NCBI GenBank assembly: GCA_963978895.1
Contig: OZ022246.1
Location: forward strand, 8,014,642-8,078,641
Direction: 5' to 3'
DNA: 64,000 nucleotides
Source: Erpobdella octoculata
Taxonomy: Eukaryota; Annelida; Clitellata; Hirudinida; Erpobdellidae
Below, one piece after another: positions 12,598-24,656 of the stretch (positions within the stretch are counted from its first letter, which is position 1; each line of letters begins with the position of its first letter). The notes under the pieces were generated by a model. The model worked only from the letters and a program-made list of their open reading frames with translations, did not search any database and had not been told where the DNA came from. The position numbers and the translations under genes are program-made.

Positions 12598-12826
12598 CTT
12601 TTTTTTATTGAGATTTAGCATACGCCTTATCAAGACAATTCTTGCTCGAAGGCGAGAGAGGGAGGGTACTTGCAAAGGCAGCCATTTATAGGCGCCTACC
12701 CCTTTAGCAAATGCGAGTGAACTCCTTGCTTAAGGGAGTTACGTTGGTGACGCCGGCGAGGTTTGAACTGCCGACCTAACAATCGACAGGCGAACGCTCT
12801 ACCGCTCTGCCACCAGAGAAATATTA
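12598..12826 (-). mobile_element. tRNA-derived SINE
   Basis: On the minus strand a tRNA-like head (about 12746-12815) reads GGTGGCAGAGCGGTAGAGCG (A-box region) and later GCAGTTCAAACCTC (B box), with a mostly paired acceptor (GGTGGC against GCGTCACC). A 140-bp unrelated body follows and ends in an A-rich tail near 12600. This head-body-tail layout is that of an RNA polymerase III SINE rather than a working tRNA gene. A related tRNA-like block lies at 48497-48571. Confidence 0.65.
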
Positions 12827-13696
12827 AAGTTAGATAAAACATGTAGACATAAAATCCTATATCAAACGTTTAGTTTTTTTATTGTTTATTAGTTATAAAC
12901 AAACAATTTTGATTAAATTCTTTTTTTAAATGTTACACTTATCAACTTGGACTGCAAAAACATTCTATGCTGCTGCAGACATTTCAAAATAGGCGATGCG
13001 GATTCAAATTCATCTATTTAAGTTAATATTGGATTTTTTTAACTTCTTAATATTAACTTCACCGTGTTTGCTTGCTTGCTTGAGCCATACGTTGGGATCC
13101 TATACCACTAAAAAAAACCAACTTCCCGTTATCAAATCAAGATGGAAATTGGTGGTTTTATTTTTTGCTGCGGACTCTACATATTAATCATTAAAATCTA
13201 ATGAAATTTTTAGTGAATTATAGAATAAAAATTTTAAAAAAATTAAAAATTTTTATAGAAAAACAAACTATCAATTTTTGGCTTCTTTACCAAAAGCGAC
13301 ATTTAATTTCCAAATTTTTAATAAAAAGTTTGTTTCACTCCATATTGATTCAAGAGTTTCTTAAATATTCAATCTTCACATACTTCATATATTAAATATT
13401 TAGAAAACTGTGGTCATTGTTTTTATATTTTATAGACATACTATCACCAAAAAATATTTTGTAATCAATTTTTAGTCGCCGAATTTACTAAATTTGAGTA
13501 AAATATAAAATAGAATTAGTAAAAACTTGAGAAAAAAACTAAATTTTAATTTGTATATTAAATAAATCATCCGTTTTTAGTTTATTTTAACAAATTAAAA
13601 ATACTAATTTTTTCAATTTATAACTTTATAATAAACATTTGTTTTTTATATTGATTCGAAAGTTTCTTATATTTTCAATGCTCACATATTCTACAT

Positions 13697-14277
<581 letters not shown>

Positions 14278-14430
14278 GCTCCACATGTCAATTATTTAGA
14301 AAACTGTGGTCAATGTTTTTTTTTCTATTTTCTAAACTTATAATCATCAAAAATGATTAGAAGCTGCAAATTACGAAAAAGTAAAAGATTTGTGAAAAAC
14401 TTAGTTTTTAACGGTTAGCTTGTTTAATTC

Positions 14431-15099
14431 TAAAAAACCTAAATTACTCAGTTTTTTTGGAACTTTCACTTTGTTACTGAATTCCTTTGTTTAGTTAAGC
14501 ATAAAGTCCATAATATATATATATATATATATATAACACCAATAAGATCCACACTGAATGTGCCCGCGTTAAAGTCTGCATTTCTTCCAATTTGACTTAT
14601 GAGTCCATGTTTTATTGTTCCTCGAGAACATTTCAAGCCACAAAACGTGCTGCTGAACCAATGAATGTAAGGCTGGATCTATTTAAAACTCAAGATAAAA
14701 AGGTAATTTTAGTTTCAAGAAAAAATCTACAAAATCTCAATTTAGGCGAAAACTAAATTTGTTAGGGTTCGGTACATATCACGTGCTACAAGCCCGATAG
14801 TTGCACACCGACCATATAAGTATAGTTATCAGCCATGAAATTTTGGAGCGGTAATGATGATGGTAGTTTTAAATATAGTTACATTCATATCAAACTACGT
14901 AAATACGAGTTTAAATTTTAGAGATAAATTGCAGATTTATCTTTTATAAAGTTCTGTACTACAACTGTTTTCAATGTTTTAATTTTTTTTACAACCAGGA
15001 ACGTTATATTACCAAAACCATGGGGGAGAGCAAGTTGTTGAAAGAACCCACAAGTTCTGAAAGTTTATCTGCATAATATAAAAAAAAATCTTAAAAAGT
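14431..15099. other. Intergenic AT-rich DNA
   Basis: A short (TA)n tract lies at 14513-14535. The left end of the piggyBac element should lie in or near this stretch, but I could not fix its terminal repeat. Confidence 0.4.
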
Positions 15100-16235
15100 T
15101 AAAGACCGGGGGAGGCACTTTTCTACACAACATAATAGAAAACTTTCATATGTTTTCCTGTCAAAAAAGCTGATGACTGGAAGTATGGGGTAGCCTTAAG
15201 TACCTTTCCAAAACGTTTCCTGAGACTTCTATATTTTTTGACCTGGCTGGAGCTAGAAAGACTTGTCGTCAAAAGTCTAAATTTGCACCAATGGAAGCTG
15301 TGTACGACATGTGGGATCACCGACTGGCACTGCCGTTCATAACCCCATGAATGTGTCACGTTGGACGAAACATTAGTTCCATTTCGTGGACTTCAAACAG
15401 TACATGCCGGCAAAACCAGCGAAGTATGGCGTGAAGTTTTGGTTTTTGTGTGACGCTCCGACCGGATACTGTATCAAAATGAAACCTTATCTTGGAACTG
15501 ACAATGGCGGTGAGCGAACGGTGGGACATGGAATGAAGGTCGTGTTGAATTTGACTAAAAAAACTGGATGCTGGTAGAACTGTCGTAACAGATAATTTTT
15601 TTACATCACTCAAACTGCTGCGTGAGTTGCGTCAACGTGACCTTGGATTTAATGGGACCATAAAGAAAAATCGTCGTGAACTTCCACAAGAATTCACAAG
15701 CAAGAAATGTGCTGCTGGTTTGATGAAGTTCGGCTTCAACGCTGATCCAACACAAGTGTGTCGTATTCTCCAACAAGAAACAAATGTGATGTTCTTCTTT
15801 CCAGCAAGCACATTAGCGCCGACATTGATGCCACAACTGGAAAACCTGAAGTTGTTCTTGCCTACAATGCTATAAGAGGAGGAGTTGATCATTTGGAACA
15901 TATATGTGTTTAGTTTACACAACACGCAGGCGTACAAAGAGATGACCCAAGTGTGTTTTCTAGCATATTATCGAATTTACAGCATTCATTTGGCGTGAGT
16001 AAATGACCATCACAAACCCAAACGAAGAGAGTTTTTGAAAATGTTTGGGGCCAAACTGTGTGGAAGTGAGATCGATGACACTGGCAAAAGGCAACCAGCA
16101 GTCTGTGGTCAAGGAAGTAACTGTCAGTGGAAGCAGATGTCGATGCTCTTGGTGCAAAACGAACAAAACGGCGCAACTTTGTCATAAATGTCATGACCCG
16201 CTGTGCATCATCAAGTGCACTTCATACTTCTGTTA
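15100..16235 (+). pseudogene. piggyBac-type transposase, decayed
   Basis: Coding pieces in shifting + frames follow the order of a piggyBac (DDE_Tnp_1_7) transposase. They are KFAPMEAVYDMWD, then LDETLVPFRG (first catalytic Asp near 15364), then KQYMPAKPAKYGVKFWFLCD, then GRTVVTDNFFTSLKLL (second Asp near 15591), then FNGTIKKNRRELP, then TGKPEVVLAYN with GGVDH (third Asp near 15887), and a Cys-rich C-terminal zinc-binding tail at about 16110-16235 (CRCSWCKTNKTAQLCHKCHD). At least four frame changes or stops break it, for example at 15345-15386 and 15575-15590. The family cuts and pastes at TTAA. The element cannot be active by itself. Confidence 0.85.
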
Positions 16236-17323
<1,088 letters not shown>

Positions 17324-17627
17324 CGTTTTATTTAAACAAATTTATTAGATTTCTTAATTTACACAAACATAACAGAAAATAATAAGAAATAATAACATTA
17401 AAACAACAATAGTATAAACTGTCAAATCATATCATATATAGTAATTCAAAAAAACTTGAAATCAAACAAATACGGTCTTTTCTAACGAAAACTAAATTTT
17501 TTTAAATGACTGTGAAGCGTGGAGATATTTTTCATCAACATTATATACGCTCATTCCCCTCTTTTCTTCCCTCTCCATAAAATTTAGGTGGTGATGATGA
17601 TGATTAGATCAATTTTGTTTACACGAA

Positions 17628-17775
17628 CATAACGGATAACGGATAATAATGGAGACTTGCCTAATGTGTTCATTCATATGTTCAAGAAAATTTCAGATAT
17701 TCATAACGGATAACGGATAATAATGGAGACTTGCCTAATGTGTTCATTCATATGTTCAAGAAAATTTCAGATATT
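17628..17775. repeat. 74-bp tandem duplication
   Basis: Two essentially identical copies (17628-17701 and 17702-17775), each beginning CATAACGGATAACGG. The identity indicates a recent local duplication just ahead of the retrotransposon remnant. Confidence 0.9.
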
Positions 17776-17935
17776 CATACCTTTGCTGTAAGATCATCAA
17801 TCAACTATAGATCTGATTTTTATGGCATTACCTTCAAAAGTTTTTCTATTTGCTGTCGGGGTCCTCGGTTGTATAACTCCCTTTCAGCTCATTTAAAATC
17901 AATTAAATCTATAAAGCTGTTTAAATTTTTTTGAA
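17760..17935 (+). pseudogene. Non-LTR retrotransposon ORF2 C-terminal remnant
   Basis: The frame ends with VRSSINYRSDFYG..FSICCRGPRLYNSLSAHLKS and stops at 17934. The pattern arg-gly-pro, aromatic, Asn-Ser-Leu followed by a basic helix is the standard C-terminal tail of Jockey/CR1-group reverse-transcriptase ORFs (compare GPYLWNSLPSSL in the complete element at 30301-33384). Only the last 50 or so residues survive. Confidence 0.6.
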
Positions 17936-18059
17936 ATCTTTCATTTTACTACCAAATTGATTATATGCCTTTTTCTCAACTCTTATTTTATTAATGAATT
18001 GTTTTTTCTGCTTTTCTTTCAACTCGAATAGCCTTAGCCTGATTCTATTTACTCTTGAA

Positions 18060-19069
18060 ACAAGTAAAGGAAAAAACAAGTTTTTCAACACAAACTTTTA
18101 TTTCAAATACACTCGATTTAGAAATACAAAAGATATTCAAATTAAGTTTTTTGATTTTTAGTAAATAAGAATTGAAGTTAAACGAAATTAATCTAGAAGC
18201 ATGAAAGACAGACAATCATTTCAACAAAAATTTACTTAGTACTGTTCTTTTAATAATCGAAACTCGAAACTGATACGAAGTGAAGAAAACGAAGATGTCG
18301 ATGTTTTTGAAGAATTTTAAAGCTGTGGGAGTGAGAACAAAGGCGAAAAAGATGAAAATTAATGATCTAATCTAAACTGGAAGAAACTGGTTTAATTCTA
18401 AGTTCAAATAAATTTTTAGACAACAAAGTTAATGTGAAGTTTTGAAACATTACAGTTTGATGAATTTTATTATGGTTAACATTTGCTTTTCCTACTCCGT
18501 CAAGAAAAGAAAATAAAGTTGAAGAATAATGGTTGTATAATGGGGTGAAATTTAAAATATCGCCCTGTATCTTTTAAGGGAACATTTTTTCAGACTCAAT
18601 AAAGCCTCGATAGCTGGCTTACCATTACCATTCCGACCTATGTTTAATTCATAGCAGGGGTGGGCCCTAAAACCAGTGGGGGACACTGGGCGAAATTCTC
18701 GCTATCCTCCCTTGTCGTCCACCCTGAGGACAGGACAAAGAAACAAAAATACAGGACAGAACAGGACAAAGAATAAGCACAAGAATAAAAAATATATACA
18801 TAATAAATAAACGCACGAGTCTTGTTACGCGAGCTTCAGATGAATCACGTGCTCGCTTTGCTGCACGATAATCACGCTTTTTATCTGATTAGTTTATTAA
18901 AATATTTCGAAATTAATTGAATAATGTATTGTCATCCAATATAAAGCTATGCTGAAAGTTTCTGCCTCCTAGCTAGTCAAAAAGCGGGTTAAATTTTACT
19001 TGCAAGATTTGCGTACAAAGAAAGCTACAAACAAACAGAGATTGTAACCTAATAAAAAGTTTGTAAAAA
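18060..19069 (-). mobile_element. HINE-like element, ACAAACTTT subfamily, interrupted
   Basis: The 3' part (18060 to about 18160) and the 5' part (about 18916-19069) match the continuous copies at 27932 and 29262. About 755 bp of unrelated DNA separates them. Ends: minus-strand TTTTTACAAACTTTTTATT and CCTTTACTTG. Confidence 0.65.
18161..18915. mobile_element. Unclassified insertion inside a HINE
   Basis: This segment breaks a HINE that is continuous in its sister copies, so it was inserted. No coding frame, inverted ends or clear target duplication can be seen. 18655-18740 resembles a decayed hAT end (GGGGTGGGCCC), and a GACAGGACA-type short repeat lies at about 18727-18770. Confidence 0.45.
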
Positions 19070-19171
19070 CATCTTAAATCCTTTATATCTTCAATGAGTT
19101 GATTTTGTGTTTTTGTTTGTTTCCTGTTTATTATTGCTATATACTATAAGGATATCGCTTAGAGGGGAACA

Positions 19172-21140
19172 GTGGCGGACTGGCAAACTTTTTCAGCGCG
19201 GGAAAAAGTTAAAGCACCCCTTATATTATGTGACTAATATTATATGAAGTATAGTTTCAACTATTTATTTTCTCCTTATATAGAAAATATACACACATAG
19301 TAGGATAAAATTTTAAGCCATAAAAATACACAACATATATATAGATAAGTCAGCTGAAAATTAATGACACAAATATAAAGTAAAATGTCGTTGATTTATA
19401 ATGCAAAAGGCGATTTAGCTCTTTACTTTTAGCTAGTAGCTGATCAAACACAACGTCAATATCGATGGAATTAAGAATGTCTTTTTCAGAATACATGAAA
19501 ATGAATGCTTCTAATTTAGACTCAGTAAGGGAAGACCTTGTTTTTGTTTTGATGAGTTTTAATTTGGAAAAAGATCTTTCACATGCAACTTGACTGACAG
19601 AGATGGTGAAAAGGAACTTGTAAATTATGAAAAGATTTGGATAGGATTTAGAGAAATGGTTGTATCTTAAAAGCACATGATATACACAAATTAGGCAATT
19701 CTTACTGAATCTTACACAACCCTTAGGTACATTGAAATCAATCTTATGCTCCTCAGAAATCTAATCCAAATAAACTTCATGATCATCAGCATTTAATTCC
19801 AAATCTTCTGTTAATGTCATAGACAATTCTTTCCATTTTTTGCAAAACTTAATAGTTCATGTTTTAATTGTTCAAGTCCACCATAATTCTCAGTATTTTC
19901 TGACACAAACTGACTGATATAGGAGCATGGTTTATTCAAATTTGTAAATGTATTTATAATCAATTGACAATTTCTGGGATCAAAGACAGCCATTGCTTTA
20001 TAAAGTTCAGCATGTTTGAAATATTTTGTTTCAATACTTTGCACTGATTTATCCATAATAGTATTGAAAACTTCCATTTGAAATTTTTTAAGAGATTTTT
20101 TACAGCTTCTTCAATCGATAACTCATCATGAAGTTTTTTTACCTTTCCGTGTCCTTTTGTTGGTAATGATTTTTCTATTATTAAGTCCAAGCCTGCATCT
20201 TCCATTAATTTGTTTTGACAGTCAACAAACAGTTTTGCAGCAGTGCTAACAGATTCAAAATCTTGTGACATTTCTTGTATGGATTCAAGAGTTGTTTCTA
20301 CCATGTGATAAGCTTTCATGTAGTCTAAACCATTTGTTTGTAAATATTCAGACAATGGTGTTATTTCCTGAAAAAGCTTTAAATATATATTATCTGCACA
20401 TAAGATTGTTTCATATTTCAGGAGATGCTCCAGCATAGTTTTGGCATCAAATCTGGTTTTCAAATTGTTTGAATTATTCAATGAGATGTTGTTGAAAACT
20501 GAAATCAAATCAAAATAAACACCCTCTTTTCCAAATATACTTTTTAGTGCCCTATCTTTGGACCACCATCTAGTAGCACCATACCTTGTAACCTTTTCAA
20601 CTTTCACAGCACCTTCTGATTTTATCATTGCATCTGTCCAAGCATCTATTTGAAGATAGGAATCTTTGAAAAATGTAGCACACGAATTTAGCAAGCCAAA
20701 AAAATTGATACAGTAAATATTGCAGCTAGTTGCATCTGTCATAACTAAATTGAGTACATGTGCATAGCACCATACATGTATGTGCTTCTCTGAAGCTTTT
20801 TCTAGCCATGTAGAAAACCCTTTATATTGCCCTGACATGCTTCTTGCTCTAGATAGAATATTAAATTTCTTTGCCTGGCACCCCAAGCAACCTCTGTATT
20901 ATAAGACGTCAATAGTATGTTAGACTATCGTGGACTATGACCTCGTCCTAATACTTATAATAATAAATTAATTTACAAATAAATTTTAATCGTACGAATT
21001 ATAAGATCCAGTGTGAAGAAAAAGTATTTTTCTTCAATCCTGGCCCTTGATTTTGCTTTTTAGGGCTTTTTTATTTTTAGTTTTTACACCGGCCCACCAG
21101 GAAATTTCCTGGTTTCCCGGTGGGCCAATCCGCGCCTGGG
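19172..21140 (-). mobile_element. hAT element, ZMYM1/DUF4371-like group
   Basis: The left end CAGTGGCGGACTGGC and the right end (complement CAGGCGCGGATTGGC) are inverted repeats. The transposase remnant lies between them on the minus strand. I could not confirm an 8-bp duplication: the flanks GAGGGGAA and GGAGACTC do not match well. Confidence 0.65.
19350..20886 (-). pseudogene. hAT transposase (DUF4371/ZMYM1-like), frameshifted and 5'-truncated
   Basis: The longest piece (20886 down to 19960) contains ARSMSGQYKGFSTWL and HVWCYAHVLNLVMTDA, the hAT RNase-H-like core region typical of DUF4371/ZMYM1-type proteins, followed by TRYGATRWWSKDRAL. A frameshift near 20070 moves the frame to the piece at 20077-19817 (AMAVFDPRNCQ). 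The C-terminal dimerisation segment appears at 19676-19350 with VSQVACERSFSKLKLIKTKT. The N-terminal zinc finger is absent: the frame starts abruptly inside the catalytic domain. At least two frame breaks make it inactive. Confidence 0.85.
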
Positions 21141-21434
21141 AGACTCCTTTTGGGTAATATTTTTTTGTTCTTTTTTTTTTGTGCTCTGTTTTTTTCATCA
21201 TCCCAGTAAACAAAATTAAACAGTTGACAAGTAAGCCGTAAAAACGAGGTTTTTCTCACAAATTCCTTATATTTCAAGATTCTACGGTTTTTCCTTTATT
21301 GCAAATTTTTCTTTTAAAACGACCTTTTTTGAATTTATATAGGCAAACATTTATTTAATTGTATTTGTTTTGAAACATAAATAATTATTTTTTCGTTACA
21401 AAAACATTTTTTTAATTTTCAAACTTCAATAGAA

Positions 21435-22692
21435 CAGTGATTATTTCGTTAACGGTAATAGAAATTAAAACGATAATTATTAATTCTTGTTAACGAAAAC
21501 TGAAACGAAAACTAGAATAGAAAGTCAAAACGAAACTGAAATAAAAATAAAAATTAGTTAGTAAGAACGAAATAGAAATAAAAATTATTTTTTTTTTTGA
21601 AACGAAATAGAAATAGAAATAAAAATTAATTTTTTTTTGAAACGAAATAGAAATAGAAATAAAAATTATTTTTTTTTAGAAACGAAATAGAAATAGAAAT
21701 AAAAAATAATTTGTTAAAGCGAAATAAAAACAAAAAATATTAAAAACAAAATAAAAATTAATTTCGCTTCTATGGTACTTCCTTTTAACATGCCTTTGTC
21801 GTTACGAGATTGTTTATTCCTTTTCTATTGTATTCGGGTTTTGGTTTGTCGTTATTTATTGAGTCAGAAATGTCGAAAGCTGGCGTTGGTTTGTCGAAAA
21901 TGTTTGCTGGTAGTAATCGCGAAAGTTTAGTTTGGAATTATTTTAAATATGATGTCACTACGAATAAAAGTGTTTGTCTAGCAAAAAAAGATATTAGTAA
22001 CGTCGATGGTGCTATAAACCAGTGCGGTTTTCAACTGGCCGGTAAAAATCCAACGAACCTAAAGGTTAGTTAGGATATGGAAGACTTGGCAGAAGACAGA
22101 AGATGTGATACAGTTTTGGATTGCTCGACAGTCTATATATCCGCAACTTTCCCTCTTGGCTTTGGACATACTGGCAGCACCTGCTTCCCAGGCATATGTG
22201 GAGAGGATTTTTTCATTATGTGGCCTTTTGAGCGGAGGGAAGAGACATAGACCGAAAAAAAACTTAGAAATTAGAGTTTTTTTAAAATTGAATAAACAGT
22301 TTCTCAATTGACTTGTGTTTAGTTACAACTGCAAAATAGAGAGGCTACAAACAAAACTGAAACTAAAACTATCATAAATTCAAAACGAAAACGAAACGGT
22401 AATAATAATTACTGATGCAAAACTAAACTGAAATCAAAATTATTGAAAAATTCAAAACTATAACGAAACGGTAATAATAATTCCTGATGCAAAACTAAAC
22501 TGAAATTAAAATTATTGAAAAATTCAAAACGAAAACGAAACGGTAATAATAATTACTGATAATTACTGATTCAAAACTAAACTGAAATTAAAATTATTGA
22601 AAAATTCAAAACTAAAACGAAACTGTAATAATAATTCATGATGCCAAAACTAAACTGAAACTAAATTTATTTCTGAAACGAATTAATCACTG
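21435..22692 (+). mobile_element. hAT element, internally deleted, perfect 8-bp duplication
   Basis: Starts CAGTGATTATTTCGTT and ends with the complement of CAGTGATTAATTCGTT. CAATAGAA occurs on both sides (21427-21434 and 22693-22700), an exact 8-bp target duplication. Subterminal arrays are prominent: about 50-bp GAAACGAAATAGAAATAG units on the left (21590-21760) and about 85-bp CAAAACGAAAACGAAACGG units on the right (22330-22680). It lies inside a HINE. Confidence 0.9.
21870..22311 (+). pseudogene. BED finger remnant joined to hAT dimerisation tail
   Basis: The first frame (ATG 21870) carries a degenerate zf-BED: SLVWNYFKYDVTTNKSVC and later KNPTNLK; the second Cys and both His are lost or changed. 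It stops at about 22071. A second frame from 22105 reads WIARQSIYPQLSLLALDILA, then SQAYVERIFSLCGLL, the hAT C-terminal dimerisation region, to a stop at 22309. The several hundred codons of catalytic domain expected between them are missing, so this is an internal deletion derivative moved in trans. Confidence 0.75.
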
Positions 22693-22845
22693 CAATAGAA
22701 TGCAATGTCATTAGGAGCAGGCCCATATTATAAATTTCAGCTTCATTGGATGACGGAAGCTAGTTAATCTTCACTTTCAAGGTTTGCAAATATTCAAGCA
22801 AGCAAGCAAGAACGGCGGTGAAGTTAATATAAGAAATTTTGAAAA

Positions 22846-22902
22846 CATGTACATCAACTTAGATAAACAAATTTATATATGTAACTTTTATTTCAATTTT
22901 TC

Positions 22903-22954
<52 letters not shown>

Positions 22955-23097
22955 CCTGTCTATTTGTTTCTTCGGTTTTCTTGTAGTATTGTGATTATAT
23001 AGAATTCTTTTTAACAGCGACTAGCAACACCAAACTGGTTACACAATATGCAGCTATGGTGACTTTTATCTCACGCTTCGTATACTTTTATGCGACA
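22846..23097. other. Intergenic with (TC)n at about 22912-22949
   Basis: A short TC microsatellite with unremarkable AT-rich flanks. Confidence 0.6.
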
Positions 23098-23817
23098 TTA
23101 AAAATTGGAGGTGCAACAAAAATACAATCCGGTGCCAATAATAGCGCATAAAATCTTTATGGAATTTTTACAGGAAAATCTTCTGCCCGACCGGTTCCAA
23201 AACATTCTTCCATGAAAAATAAAAAATAAGAAATAAGGAAGCGCACAGCAGGGTAGAACTAATGACAGCACGGTGAAAAACCATCGTGACGAGAGTGCTG
23301 CCATTTGTAGTTGCGAATCTCTTCAGCTGTCCGGCTATGCATAATCTGCCAGTTTATTACGGATACAGCGGCATATCCACAAAGGTTCCGCGATAAAAAT
23401 TACTCCTAGCGACCGACCTCCTTTACTCTGCAAAGCCATGAAACTTGCAACCCCCCACGAGGTACTAATAAATAACCTAGACTGTACACGACAAAGTTTT
23501 GCAAGACAGTTTTTCTGAATTTTCTTGCAAGTTATATTATCAATGCATCGATAATATCCACACACTCCGCATTCTCGATAACACTTTTTTCTTTGTCATG
23601 GTCACGAGTACATTCCTTTACCAATCCACATAGATAAACTCGATGTCTGTATGCTTGCATGTGTGTTAATAATTCGCGTAACGTTGTAAGGTGGTGCTAC
23701 GATCACAAAATGTGTGGTGAAATGGACAAAAAATTCACAAACATAAAAGCAGAAAAAACAAAAAAAAACTGCGTTATCAAAAATTAGCACTTGTAGGTAT
23801 GTTGTCAATTGGACGTA
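23098..23817 (-). mobile_element. LTR retrotransposon internal region, 5' part
   Basis: This is the stretch downstream of the primer binding site on the minus strand. Minus-strand frames at 23808-23602, 23565-23335 and 23304-23098 are 68 to 76 codons each, with no Gag or Pol motif I can name. I infer leader or early gag sequence because of the LTR and primer site next to it. No second LTR was found to the left. Confidence 0.4.
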
Positions 23818-23834
23818 TCACGTCGGGGTCACCA
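23818..23834 (-). other. Primer binding site, tRNA-Trp type
   Basis: The minus strand reads TGGTGACCCCGACGTGA, which matches the complement of the 3' end of animal tRNA-Trp plus CCA. It sits two bases from the inner end of the LTR. Confidence 0.8.
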
Positions 23835-23836
23835 AC

Positions 23837-24656
23837 TGTATACACGTTAGCGTGACTACTTATTTTAATAGAGTTGAAGACAGTTAATTGAAATCTTTAT
23901 TATTCACAAAAACGACGTAACAATATCTCCGACAACGGACGACTACAATATTACAGACAATACGGAATATGGCAGACCAACATGGCAAAAGACGAAAAAA
24001 AACGCTACAAGTATCCCACTAACAGACAAGCGAGTCAAGTAAACTAAGCGGTACAGGTCAGAGTTGTGCATGGGTCAAATTTTCAGGACCCGACCCGACC
24101 TTCCAAAAAAATTGATCCGACCCACGACCTCCTTTAATTGGGTGACTCGACCCACTTCGACCGGATCCGACTCGACATGACCTTTTAAATTTATTTGATT
24201 CTTTTCCTAATTGTTTATGTAAAATAAAAGTTTAATTTTGCAATAGACCAGCTTGCAGTCCCAATTTCAGAATCTCTATAGATTTAACTTTTGCAGCTGA
24301 TAATCAGAAACTGAGATCTGTAATTGTGCTCCCCACAGACGAGAAATCCCGCTCAAACTGTGCTGAACTTGCAGAAATGCTGTACAAGCGATGGGCGACT
24401 TAAGCAAGTAATAGTTTTTTTTCTGTCTCTTTCCTCCAATATTCTAATGGGTGTGTACTATTACCTGAAACCCGATGAAACTCCTATGCTGCTATATATA
24501 TGACCCAACCCGACCCGACCTCGCTCGACCTGACCCGATTCACTGACATGTCAAAATTCAACAACCCGTGGACAACTCTGGTACAGGTAGACGTAGCACA
24601 GGTAGACGTGCCTTGGGCATGAGTGTTTGCGAGCCTAAGAATGCCGGCACACTACA
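23837..24656 (-). mobile_element. 5' LTR interrupted by a hAT MITE
   Basis: On the minus strand it starts TGTAGTGTGCCGGCA and ends CGTGTATACA, so TG...CA with mirrored TGTA/TACA ends, followed after two bases by the primer site. Without the MITE and one 8-bp duplication (530 bp) the LTR is about 290 bp. I found no partner LTR in the window. Confidence 0.75.
24059..24580. mobile_element. hAT MITE with perfect 8-bp duplication
   Basis: The ends CAGAGTTGTGCATGGGT and (complement) CAGAGTTGTCCACGGGT are inverted repeats. GTACAGGT flanks both sides (24051-24058 and 24581-24588). Subterminal GACCCGACCCGACC runs occur at both ends in opposite sense, as in Ac-type hAT elements. No transposase is present. 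Confidence 0.92.

Larger units (their letters stand above)
21222..22845 (-). mobile_element. HINE-like element hosting a hAT insertion
   Basis: The minus-strand 5' end (near 22845) reads TTTCTTATATTAACTTCACCG then CCGTTCTTGCTTGCTTGC. The 3' end (near 21222) is TGAGAAAAACCTCGTTTTTACGGCTTACTTGTC. The subterminal repeats CAAAATTTCTTATATT and CAAATTCCTTATATT pair with few mismatches. Without the hAT (21435-22692) the element is about 358 bp, close to the length of the 41293 copy without its own insertion. Confidence 0.75.

Noticed and set aside
12746..12815. A functional tRNA gene
   Set aside because: The acceptor stem has a mismatch and a wobble, no convincing anticodon stem forms, and a SINE body with an A-rich tail follows.
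19172..21140. An exact 8-bp duplication for the ZMYM1-like hAT
   Set aside because: The flanks GAGGGGAA and GGAGACTC do not match well enough; the ends may be displaced or decayed.
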